Origin: Solea solea
Lineage: Eukaryota; Chordata; Actinopteri; Pleuronectiformes; Soleidae
Assembly (NCBI RefSeq): GCF_958295425.1
Contig: NC_081141.1
Location: forward strand, 19,619,680-19,683,679
Direction: 5' to 3'
DNA length: 64,000 bases
Below are positions 1 to 12,000 of this stretch, in pieces. The position numbers and the translations under genes are program-made. Under the pieces are notes generated by a model. That model saw only the letters and a list, made by a program, of their open reading frames with translations. It was not told the DNA's origin and searched no databases. Position 1 is the stretch's first letter. The number at the start of each line of letters is the position of its first letter.

Positions 1-723
1 TTTCGTATGTCGTCCAAAAAGTGACAAAAAAGTCATACTTTCGTATGTCGTCCAAAATGTGACAAAAAAGTCATAGGTTAGTATGTCGTCCAAAATCACT
101 CAAAAAAGTCATAGGTTAGTATGTCGTCCAAAATGTTACAAAAAAGTCATAGGTTAGTATGTCGTCCAAAATGTGACAAAAAAGTCATAGGTTAGTATGT
201 CGTCCAAAATGTGACAAAAAAGTCATAGGTTAGTATGTCGTCCAAAATCACTCAAAAAAGTCATAGGTTAGTATGTCGTCCAAAATCACTCAAAAAAGTC
301 ATAGGTTAGTATGTCGTCCAAAATCACTCAAAAAGTCATAGGTTAAGATGTCGTCCAAAATGTGACAAAAAAGTCATACTTTTGTATGTCGTCCAAAATG
401 TGACAAAAAAGTCATAGGTTAGTATGTCGTCCAAAATCACTCAAAAAAGTCATAGGTTAGTATGTCGTCCAAAATGTGACAAAAAAGCCATAGGTTAGTA
501 TGTCGTCCAAAATGTGACAAAAAAGTCATACTTTCGTATGTCGTCCAAAATGTGACAAAAAAGTCATAGGTTAGTATGTCGTCCAAAATCACTCAAAAAG
601 TCATAGGTTAAGATGTCGTCCAAAATGTGACAAAAAAGTCATAGGTTAGTATGTCGTCCAAAATCACTCAAAAAGTCATAGGTTAAGATGTCGTCCAAAA
701 TGTGACAAAAAAGTCATAGGTTA

Positions 724-755
724 GTATGTCGTCCAAAATCACTCAAAAAAGTCAC
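724..755. repeat. Shortened 32-bp monomer
   Basis: The linker between GTCA and the next GTATG is nearly lost, giving GTCACGTATG at 751-760. It is the only such junction I noticed. A small deletion removing the TA plus linker explains it. Confidence 0.8.
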
Positions 756-1238
756 GTATGTCGTCCAAAATGTGACAAAAAAGTCATAGGTTAGTATGTC
801 GTCCAAAATCACTCAAAAAAGTCATAGGTTAGTATGTCGTCCAAACTCACTCAAAAAGTCATAGGTTAAGATGTCGTCCAAAATGTGACAAAAAAGTCAT
901 ACTTTCGTATGTCGTCCAAAATGTGACAAAAAAGTCATAGGTTAGTATGTCGTCCAAAATCACTCAAAAAAGTCATAGGTTAGTATGTCGTCCAAAATGT
1001 GACAAAAAAGTCATAGGTTAGTATGTCGTCCAAAATGTGACAAAAAAGTCATAGGTTAGTATGTCGTCCAAAATCACTCAAAAAGTCATAGGTTAAGATG
1101 TCGTCCAAAATGTGACAAAAAAGTCATACTTTCGTATGTCGTCCAAAAACACTCAAAAAAGTCATAGGTTAGTATGTCGTCCAAAATGTGACAAAAAAGT
1201 CATAGGTTAGTATGTCGTCCAAAATGTGACAAAAAAGT

Positions 1239-1252
1239 CATACTATAGTATG
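1239..1252. repeat. Perfect 14-bp palindromic linker CATACTATAGTATG (first of many)
   Basis: CATACTATAGTATG equals its own reverse complement. It arises where the linker is CTATA, and the next monomer then usually reads GTCGTCCAGAA instead of GTCGTCCAAAA, so the two changes travel together. Later examples are near 1549, 2456, 2949, 3937, 4390, 26174, 31325, 41537 and 49742. No binding protein can be named from sequence alone. Confidence 0.9.
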
Positions 1253-2214
1253 TCGTCCAGAATCACTCAAAAAAGTCATAGGTTAGTATGTCGTCCAAAA
1301 TGTGACAAAAAGTCATAGGTTAGTATGTCGTCCAAAATGTGACAAAAAAGTCATACTTTCGTATGTCATCCAAAATTTGACAAAAAAGTCATACTTTAGT
1401 ATTGTGTCCAAAATCTGAGAAAAAAAAGTCATACTTTCGTATGTCGTCCAAAATTTGACAAAAAAGTCATACGTTAGTATTGCGTCCAAAATCTGAGAAA
1501 AAAAAATCATACTTTCGTATGTCGTCCAAAATGTGACAAAAAAGTCATACTATAGTATGTCGTCCAGAATCACTCAAAAAAGTCATAGGTTAGTTTGTCG
1601 TCCAAAATGTGACAAAAAAGTCATAGGTTAGTATGTCGTCCAAAATGTGACAAAAAAGTCATAGGTTAGTATGTCGTCCAAAATGTGACAAAAAAGTCAT
1701 AGGTTGGTATGTCGTCCAAAATGTGACAAAAAAGTCAAACTTTCGTATGTCGTCCAAAATGTGACAAAAAAGTCATAGGTTAGTATGTCGTCCAAAATCA
1801 CTCAAAAAGTCATAGGTTAAGATGTCGTCCAAAATGTGACAAAAAAGTCATACTTTCCTATGTCGTCCAAAATGTGATAAAAAAGTCATAGGTTAGTATG
1901 TCGTCCAAAATCACACAAAAAAGTCATAGGTTAGTATGTCGTCCAAAATGTGACAAAAAAGTCATAGGTAAGTATGTCGTCCAAAATCACTCAAAAAGTC
2001 ATAGGTTAAGATGTCGTCCAAAATGTGACAAAAAAGTCATACTTTCGTATGTCGTCCAAAATGTGACAAAAAAGTCAAAGGTTAGTATGTCGTCCAAAAT
2101 CACTCAAAAAAGTCATAGGTTAGTATGTCGTCCAAAATGTGACAAAAAAGCCATAGGTTAGTATGTCGTCCAAAATCACTCAAAAAGTCATAGGTTAAGA
2201 TGTCGTCCAAAATG

Positions 2215-3882
2215 TGACAAAAAAGTCATACTTTCGTATGTCGTCCAAAATGTGACAAAAAAGTCATAGGTTAGTATGTCGTCCAAAATCACTCAAAAAG
2301 TCATAGGTTAAGATGTCGTCCAAAATGTGACAAAAAAGTCATAGGTTAGTATGTCGTCCAAAATCACTCAAAAAGTCATAGGTTAAGATGTCGTCCAAAA
2401 TGTGACAAAAAAGTCATACTTTCGTATGTCGTCCAAAAACACTCAAAAAAGTCATACTATAGTATGTCGTCCAAAATCACTCAAAAAAGTCATAGGTTAG
2501 TTTGTCGTCCAAAATGTGACAAAAAAGTCATAGGTTAGTATGTCGTCCAAAATGTGACCAAAAAGTCATACTTTCGTATGTCATCCAAAATTTGAAAAAA
2601 AGTCAAACTTTAGTATTGTGTCCAAAATCTGAGAAAAAAAAGTCATACTTTCGTATGTCGTCCAAAATGTGACAAAAAAGTCATAGGTTAGTATGTCGTC
2701 CAAAATGTGACAAAAAAGTCATACTTTCGTATGTCGTCCAAAATGTGACAAAAAAGTCATATATTCGTATGTCGTCCAAAATGTGACAAAAAAGTCATAC
2801 TTTCGTATGTCGTCCAAAATGTGACAAAAAAGTCATAGGTTAGTATGTCGTCCAAAATTTGACATAAAAGTCATACTTTAGTATGTCGTCCAAAATCACT
2901 CAAAAAAGTCATAGGTTAGTATGTCGTCCAAAATGTGACAAAAAAGTCATACTATAGTATGTCGTCCAGAATCACTCAAAAAAGTCATAGGTTAGTATGT
3001 CGTCCAAAATGTGACAAAAAAGCCATAGGTTAGTATGTCGTCCAAAATCACTCAAAAAGTCATAGGTAAAGATGTCGTCCAAAATGTGACAAAAAAGTCA
3101 TACTTTCGTATGTCGTCCAAAATGTAACAAAAAAGTCATAGGTTAGTATGTCGTCCAAAATCACTCAAAAAAGTCATAGGTTAGTATGTCGTCCAAAATG
3201 TGACAAAAAAGCCATAGGTTAGTATGTCGTCCAAAATGTGACAAAAAAGTCATACTTTCGTATGTCGTCCAAAATGTGACAAAAAAGTCATAGGTTAGTA
3301 TGTCGTCCAAAATCACTCAAAAAGTCATAGGTTAAGATGTCGTCCAAAATGTGACAAAAAAGTCATAGGTTAGTATGTCGTCCAAAATCACTCAAAAAGT
3401 CATAGGTTAAGATGTCGTCCAAAATGTGACAAAAAAGTCATACTTTCGTATGTCGTCCAAAAACACTCAAAAAAGTCATACTATAGTATGTCGTCCAAAA
3501 TCACTCAAAAAAGTCATAGGTTAGTTTGTCGTCCAAAATGTGACAAAAAAGTCATAGGTTAGTATGTCGTCCAAAATGTGACCAAAAAGTCATACTTTCG
3601 TATGTCATCCAAAATTTGAAAAAAAGTCAAACTTTAGTATTGTGTCCAAAATCTGAGAAAAAAAAGTCATACTTTCGTATGTCGTCCAAAATGTGACAAA
3701 AAAGTCATAGGTTAGTATGTCGTCCAAAATGTGACAAAAAAGTCATACTTTCGTATGTCGTCCAAAATGTGACAAAAAAGTCATATATTCGTATGTCGTC
3801 CAAAATGTGACAAAAAAGTCATACTTTCGTATGTCGTCCAAAATGTGACAAAAAAGTCATAGGTTAGTATGTCGTCCAAAAT
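2215..3882. repeat. Higher-order repeat, two copies 1024 bp apart
   Basis: Diagnostic variants recur at an exact 1024-bp offset: the CATACTAT junction at 2453 and 3477, the GACCAAAAAG monomer at 2556 and 3580, and the CATATATTCG linker at 2761 and 3785. The matching spans are roughly 2215-2858 and 3239-3882. 1024 bp is about 27 monomers, so this is a tandem duplication of a block rather than of single monomers. Confidence 0.85.
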
Positions 3883-4249
3883 CACTCAAAAAAGTCATAG
3901 GTTAGTATGTCGTCCAAAATGTGACAAAAAAGTCATACTATAGTATGTCGTCCAGAATCACTCAAAAAAGTCATAGGTTAGTATGTCGTCCAAAATGTGA
4001 CAAAAAAGTCATAGGTTAGTATGTCGTCCAAAATGTGACAAAAAAGTCATAGGTTAGTATGTCGTCCAAAATCACTCAAAAAGTCATAGGTTAGTATGTC
4101 GTCCAAAATGTGACAAAAAAGTCATAGGTTAGTATGTCGTCCAAAATCACTCAAAAAGTCATAGGTTAAGATGTCGTCCAAAATGTGACAAAAAAGTCAT
4201 ACTTTCGTATGTCGTCCAAAATGTGACAAAAAAGTCATAGGTTAGTATG

Positions 4250-7200
4250 TCGTCCAAAATTTGACATAAAAGTCATACTTTAGTATGTCGTCCAAAATCA
4301 CTCAAAAAAGTCATACTTTAGTATGTCGTCCAAAATCACTCAAAAAAGTCATAGGTTAGTATGTCGTCCAAAATGTGACAAAAAAGTCATACTATAGTAT
4401 GTCGTCCAGAATCACTCAAAAAAGTCATAGGTTAGTATGTCGTCCAAAATGTGACAAAAAAGTCATACTTTCGTATGTCGTCCAAAATGTGACAAAAAAG
4501 TCATACTTTCGTATGTCATCCAAAATTTGACAGAAAAGTCATACGTTAGTATTGCGTCCAAAATCTGAGAAAAAAAAGTCATACTTTCGTATGTCGTCCA
4601 AAATGTGACAAAAAAGTCATACTATAGTATGTCGTCCAGAATCACTCAAAAAAGTCATAGGTTAGTTTGTCGTCCAAAATGTGACAAAAAAGTCATAGGT
4701 TAGTATGTCGTCCAAAATGTGACAAAAAAGTCATACTTTCGTATGTCATCCAAAATTTGACAAAAAAGTCATACTTAAGTATTGTGTCCAATATCTGAGA
4801 AAAAAAAGTCATACTTTCGTATGTCGTCCAAAATCTGAGAAAAAAAAGTCATACTTTCGTATGTCGTCCAAAATGTGACAAAAAAGTCATACTTTCGTAT
4901 GTCGTCCAAAATGTGACAAAAAAGTCATACTTTCGTATGTCGTCCAAAATGTGACAAAAAAGTCATAGGTTAGTATGTCGTCCAAAATCACTCAAAAAAG
5001 TCATAGGTTAGTATGTCGTCCAAAATGTTACAAAAAAGTCATAGGTTAGTATGTCGTCCAAAATGTGACAAAAAAGTCATAGGTTAGTATGTCGTCCAAA
5101 ATGTTACAAAAAAGTCATAGGTTAGTATGTCGTCCAAAATGTGACAAAAAAGTCATAGGTTAGTATGTCGTCCAAAATGTGACAAAAAAGTCATAGGTTA
5201 GTATGTCGTCCAAAATGTGACAAAAAAGTCATAGGTTAGTATGTCGTCCAAAATGTGACAAAAAAGTCAAACTTTCGTATGTCGTCCAAAATGTGACAAA
5301 AAAGTCATAGGTTAGTATGTCATCCAAAATCACTCAAAAAGTCATAGGTTAAGATGTCGTCCAAAATGTGACAAAAAAGTCATACTTTCCTATGTCGTCC
5401 AAAATGTGATAAAAAAGTCATAGGTTAGTATGTCGTCCAAAATCACTCAAAAAAGTCATAGGTTAGTATGTCGTCCAAAATCACTCAAAAAGTCATAGGT
5501 TAAGATGTCGTCCAAAATGTGACAAAAAAGTCATACTTTCGTATGTCGTCCAAAATGAGACAAAAAAGTCATAGGTTAGTATGTCGTCCAAAATCACTCA
5601 AAAAAGTCATAGGTTAGTATGTCGTCCAAAATGTGACAAAAACGTCATACTTTCGTATGTCGTCCAAAATGTGACAAAAAAGTCATAGGTTAGTATGTCG
5701 TCCAAAATCACTCAAAAAAGTCATAGGTTAGTATGTCGTCCAAAATGTGACAAAAAAGTCATAGGTTAGTATGTCGTCCAAAATCACTCAAAAAAGTCAT
5801 AGGTTAGTATGTCGTCCAAAATGTGACAAAAAAGTCATACTATAGTATGTCGTCCAGAAACACTCAAAAAAGTCATAGGTTAGTATGTCGTCCAAAATCA
5901 CTCAAAAAGTCATAGGTTAAGATGTCGTCCAAAATGTGACAAAAAAGTCATAGGTTAGTAAGTCGTCCAAAATCACTCAAAAAAGTCATAGGTTAGTATG
6001 TCGTCCAAAATGTGACAAAAAAGTCATAGGTTAGCATGTCGTCCAAAATCACTCAAAAAGTCATAGGTTAAGATGTCGTCCAAAATGTGACAAAAAAGTC
6101 ATACTTTCGTATGTCGTCCAAAATGTGACAAAAAAGTCATAGGTTAGTATGTCGTCCAAAATCACTCAAAAAGTCATAGGTTAAGATGTCGTCCAAAATG
6201 TGACAAAAAAGTCATACTTTCGTATGTCGTCCAAAATGTGACAAAAAAGTCATAGGTTAGTATGTCGTCCAAAATTTGACATAAAAGTCATACTTTAGTA
6301 TGTCGTCCAAAATCACTCAAAAAAGTCATACTTTAGTATGTCGTCCAAAATCACTCAAAAAAGTCATAGGTTAGTATGTCGTCCAAAATGTGACAAAAAA
6401 GTCATACTATAGTATGTCGTCCAGAATCACTCAAAAAAGTCATAGGTTAGTATGTCGTCCAAAATGTGACAAAAAAGTCATACTTTCGTATGTCGTCCAA
6501 AATGTGACAAAAAAGTCATACTTTCGTATGTCATCCAAAATTTGACAGAAAAGTCATACGTTAGTATTGCGTCCAAAATCTGAGAAAAAAAAGTCATACT
6601 TTCGTATGTCGTCCAAAATGTGACAAAAAAGTCATACTATAGTATGTCGTCCAGAATCACTCAAAAAAGTCATAGGTTAGTTTGTCGTCCAAAATGTGAC
6701 AAAAAAGTCATAGGTTAGTATGTCGTCCAAAATGTGACAAAAAAGTCATACTTTCGTATGTCATCCAAAATTTGACAAAAAAGTCATACTTAAGTATTGT
6801 GTCCAATATCTGAGAAAAAAAAGTCATACTTTCGTATGTCGTCCAAAATCTGAGAAAAAAAAGTCATACTTTCGTATGTCGTCCAAAATGTGACAAAAAA
6901 GTCATACTTTCGTATGTCGTCCAAAATGTGACAAAAAAGTCATACTTTCGTATGTCGTCCAAAATGTGACAAAAAAGTCATAGGTTAGTATGTCGTCCAA
7001 AATCACTCAAAAAAGTCATAGGTTAGTATGTCGTCCAAAATGTTACAAAAAAGTCATAGGTTAGTATGTCGTCCAAAATGTGACAAAAAAGTCATAGGTT
7101 AGTATGTCGTCCAAAATGTTACAAAAAAGTCATAGGTTAGTATGTCGTCCAAAATGTGACAAAAAAGTCATAGGTTAGTATGTCGTCCAAAATGTGACAA

Positions 7201-8222
7201 AAAAGTCATAGGTTAGTATGTCGTCCAAAATGTGACAAAAAAGTCAAACTTTCGTATGTCGTCCAAAATGTGACAAAAAAGTCATAGGTTAGTATGTCAT
7301 CCAAAATCACTCAAAAAGTCATAGGTTAAGATGTCGTCCAAAATGTGACAAAAAAGTCATACTTTCCTATGTCGTCCAAAATGTGATAAAAAAGTCATAG
7401 GTTAGTATGTCGTCCAAAATCACTCAAAAAAGTCATAGGTTAGTATGTCGTCCAAAATCACTCAAAAAGTCATAGGTTAAGATGTCGTCCAAAATGTGAC
7501 AAAAAAGTCATACTTTCGTATGTCGTCCAAAATGAGACAAAAAAGTCATAGGTTAGTATGTCGTCCAAAATCACTCAAAAAAGTCATAGGTTAGTATGTC
7601 GTCCAAAATGTGACAAAAACGTCATACTTTCGTATGTCGTCCAAAATGTGACAAAAAAGTCATAGGTTAGTATGTCGTCCAAAATCACTCAAAAAAGTCA
7701 TAGGTTAGTATGTCGTCCAAAATGTGACAAAAAAGTCATAGGTTAGTATGTCGTCCAAAATCACTCAAAAAAGTCATAGGTTAGTATGTCGTCCAAAATG
7801 TGACAAAAAAGTCATACTATAGTATGTCGTCCAGAAACACTCAAAAAAGTCATAGGTTAGTATGTCGTCCAAAATCACTCAAAAAGTCATAGGTTAAGAT
7901 GTCGTCCAAAATGTGACAAAAAAGTCATAGGTTAGTAAGTCGTCCAAAATCACTCAAAAAAGTCATAGGTTAGTATGTCGTCCAAAATGTGACAAAAAAG
8001 TCATAGGTTAGCATGTCGTCCAAAATCACTCAAAAAGTCATAGGTTAAGATGTCGTCCAAAATGTGACAAAAAAGTCATACTTTCGTATGTCGTCCAAAA
8101 TGTGACAAAAAAGTCATAGGTTAGTATGTCGTCCAAAATCACTCAAAAAGTCATAGGTTAAGATGTCGTCCAAAATGTGACAAAAAAGTCATACTTTCGT
8201 ATGTCGTCCAAAATGTGACAAA
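4250..8222. repeat. Tandem duplication of a ~2.0-kb block
   Basis: TTGACATAAAAG at 4261 recurs at 6276 and the rare CAGAAAAG at 4531 recurs at 6546, both 2015 bp apart. Further right the offset becomes 1977 (GAGAC variant at 5557 and 7534) because the second copy lacks one monomer in a run of identical TGTGAC/GGTTA units near 5200. Shared private variants include AATATCTGAG, TTTCCTATG, GTAAGTCG and AAAAACGTC. The block ends at about 8222, where the sequence departs into a TCATCC/TCACTC monomer. Confidence 0.88.
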
Positions 8223-9009
8223 AAAGTCATAGGTTAGTATGTCATCCAAAATCACTCAAAAAAGTCATAGGTTAGTATGTCGTCCAAAATGTGACAAAAA
8301 AGTCATAGGTTAGTATGTCGTCCAAAATGTGACAAAAAAGTCATAGGTTAGTATGTCGTCCAAAATGTGACAAAAAAGTCATAGGTTAGTATGTCGTCCA
8401 AAATCACTCAAAAAGTCATAGGTTAAGATGTCGTCCAAAATGTGACAAAAAAGTCATACTTTTGTATGTCGTCCAAAATGTGACAAAAAAGTCATAGGTT
8501 AGTATGTCGTCCAAAATCACTCAAAAAAGTCATAGGTTAGTATGTCGTCCAAAATGTGACAAAAAAGCCATAGGTTAGTATGTCGTCCAAAATGTGACAA
8601 AAAAGTCATACTTTCGTATGTCGTTCAAAATGTGACAAAAAAGTCATAGGTTAGTATGTCGTCCAAAATCACTCAAAAAGTCATAGGTTAAGATGTCGTC
8701 CAAAATGTGACAAAAAAGTCATAGGTTAGTATGTCGTCCAAAATCACTCAAAAAGTCATAGGTTAAGATGTCGTCCAAAATGTGACAAAAAAGTCATAGG
8801 TTAGTATGTCGTCCAAAATCACTCAAAAAAGTCATAGGTTAGTATGTCGTCCAAAATGTGACAAAAAAGTCATAGGTTAGTATGTCGTCCAAAATCACTC
8901 AAAAAGTCATAGGTTAGTATGTCGTCCAAAATCACTCAAAAAAGTCATAGGTTAGTATGTCGTCCAAAATCACTCAAAAAGTCATAGGTTAAGATGTCGT
9001 CCAAAATGT
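8223..9009. repeat. Array stretch with TGTGAC and TCACTC monomers
   Basis: Ordinary 37/38-bp monomers, resembling 300-960 in order (linkers GGTTA, TTTTG, a GCCATAGG variant). One core reads GTCGTTC near 8622. No unrelated sequence is present. Confidence 0.8.
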
Positions 9010-12000
9010 GACAAAAAAGTCATACTTTCGTATGTCGTCCAAAATGTGACAAAAAAGTCATAGGTTAGTATGTCGTCCAAAATCACTCAAAAAAGTCATA
9101 GGTTAGTATGTCGTCCAAAATGTGACAAAAAAGTCATAGGTTAGTATGTCGTCCAAAATGTGACCAAAAAGTCATACTTTCGTATGTCATCCAAAATTTG
9201 AAAAAAAGTCAAACTTTAGTATTGTGTCCAAAATCTGAGAAAAAAAAGTCATACTTTCGTATGTCGTCCAAAATGTGACAAAAAAGTCATAGGTTAGTAT
9301 GTCGTCCAAAATGTGACAAAAAAGTCATACTTTCGTATGTCGTCCAAAATGTGACAAAAAAGTCATATATTCGTATGTCGTCCAAAATGTGACAAAAAAG
9401 TCATACTTTCGTATTTCGTCCAAAATGTGACAAAAAAGTCATAGGTTAGTATGTCGTCCAAAATCACTCAAAAAAGTCATAGGTTAGTATGTCGTCCAAA
9501 ATGTGACAAAAAAGTCATAGGTTAGTATGTCGTCCAAAATCACTCAAAAAAGTCATAGGTTAGTATGTCGTCCAAAATGTGACAAAAAAGTCATACTATA
9601 GTATGTCGTCCAGAAACACTCAAAAAAGTCATAGGTTAGTATGTCGTCCAAAATGTGACAAAAAAGTCATAGGTTAGTATGTCGTCCAAAATGTGACAAA
9701 AAAGTCATACTTTCGTATGTCATCCAAAATTTGACAAAAAAGTCATACTTTAGTATTGTGTCCAAAATCTGAGAAAAAAAAGTCATACTTTCGTTTGTCG
9801 TCCAAAATGTGACAAAAAAGTCATACTTTAGTATGTCGTCCAAAATGTGACAAAAAAGTCATAGGTTAGTATGTCGTCCAAAATCACTCAAAAAGTCATA
9901 GGTTAAGATGTCGTCCAAAATGTGACAAAAAAGTCATACTTTCGTATGTCGTCCAAAATGTGACAAAAAAGTCATAGGTTAGTATGTCGTCCAAAATCAC
10001 TCAAAAAAGTCATAGGTTAGTATGTCGTCCAAAATGTGACAAAAAAGTCATAGGTTAGTATGTCGTCCAAAATGTGACAAAAAAGTCATAGGTTAGTATG
10101 TCGTCCAAAATGTGACAAAAAAGTCATAGGTTAGTATGTCGTCCAAAATCACTCAAAAAGTCATAGGTTAAGATGTCGTCCAAAATGTGACAAAAAAGTC
10201 ATACTTTTGTATGTCGTCCAAAATGTGACAAAAAAGTCATTGGTTAGTATGTCGTCCAAAATCACTCAAAAAAGTCATAGGTTAGTATGTCGTCCAAAAT
10301 GTGACAAAAAAGCCATAGGTTAGTATGTCGTCCAAAATGTGACAAAAAAGTCATACTTTCGTATGTCGTCCAAAATGTGACAAAAAAGTCATAGGTTAGT
10401 ATGTCGTCCAAAATCACTCAAAAAGTCATAGGTTAAGATGTCGTCCAAAATGTGACAAAAAAGTCATAGGTTAGTATGTCGTCCAAAAAGTCATAGGTTA
10501 AGATGTCGTCCAAAATGTGACAAAAAAGTCATAGGTTAGTATGTCGTCCAAAATCACTCAAAAAAGTCATAGGTTAGTATGTCGTCCAAAATGTGACAAA
10601 AAAGTCATAGGTTAGTATGTCGTCCAAAATCACTCAAAAAAGTCATAGGTTAGTATGTCGTCCAAAATCACTCAAAAAGTCATAGGTTAGTATGTCGTCC
10701 AAAATCACTCAAAAAAGTCATAGGTTAGTATGTCGTCCAAAATCACTCAAAAAGTCATAGGTTAAGATGTCGTCCAAAATGTGACAAAAAAGTCATACTT
10801 TCGTATGTCGTCCAAAATGTGACAAAAAAGTCATAGGTTAGTATGTCGTCCAAAATGTGACCAAAAAGTCATACTTTCGTATGTCATCCAAAATTTGAAA
10901 AAAAGTCAAACTTTAGTATTGTGTCCAAAATCTGAGAAAAAAAAGTCATACTTTCGTATGTCGTCCAAAATGTGACAAAAAAGTCATAGGTTAGTATGTC
11001 GTCCAAAATGTGACAAAAAAGTCATACTTTCGTATGTCGTCCAAAATGTGACAAAAAAGTCATATATTCGTATGTCGTCCAAAATGTGACAAAAAAGTCA
11101 TACTTTCGTATGTCGTCCAAAATGTGACAAAAAAGTCATAGGTTAGTATGTCGTCCAAAATCACTCAAAAAAGTCATAGGTTAGTATGTCGTCCAAAATG
11201 TGACAAAAAAGTCATAGGTTAGTATGTCGTCCAAAATGTGACCAAAAAGTCATACTTTCGTATGTCATCCAAAATTTGAAAAAAAGTCAAACTTTAGTAT
11301 TGTGTCCAAAATCTGAGAAAAAAAAGTCATACTTTCGTATGTCGTCCAAAATGTGACAAAAAAGTCATAGGTTAGTATGTCGTCCAAAATGTGACAAAAA
11401 AGTCATACTTTCGTATGTCGTCCAAAATGTGACAAAAAAGTCATATATTCGTATGTCGTCCAAAATGTGACAAAAAAGTCATACTTTCGTATTTCGTCCA
11501 AAATGTGACAAAAAAGTCATAGGTTAGTATGTCGTCCAAAATCACTCAAAAAAGTCATAGGTTAGTATGTCGTCCAAAATGTGACAAAAAAGTCATAGGT
11601 TAGTATGTCGTCCAAAATCACTCAAAAAAGTCATAGGTTAGTATGTCGTCCAAAATGTGACAAAAAAGTCATACTATAGTATGTCGTCCAGAAACACTCA
11701 AAAAAGTCATAGGTTAGTATGTCGTCCAAAATGTGACAAAAAAGTCATAGGTTAGTATGTCGTCCAAAATGTGACAAAAAAGTCATACTTTCGTATGTCA
11801 TCCAAAATTTGACAAAAAAGTCATACTTTAGTATTGTGTCCAAAATCTGAGAAAAAAAAGTCATACTTTCGTTTGTCGTCCAAAATGTGACAAAAAAGTC
11901 ATACTTTAGTATGTCGTCCAAAATGTGACAAAAAAGTCATAGGTTAGTATGTCGTCCAAAATCACTCAAAAAGTCATAGGTTAAGATGTCGTCCAAAATG

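Larger units (their letters stand above)
1..2214. repeat. Left visible part of array, mixed monomer types
   Basis: Monomers with TGTGAC or TCACTC hexamers and CTTTC or GGTTA linkers alternate without a clear long period. It contains the first 38+40-bp dimers (around 1371-1510), the palindromic linker CATACTATAGTATG at 1239-1252, a shortened 32-bp monomer at 724-755 and a TCACAC hexamer at 1911-1916. A module at about 1898-2090 recurs near 34036 and 35020. Confidence 0.85.
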
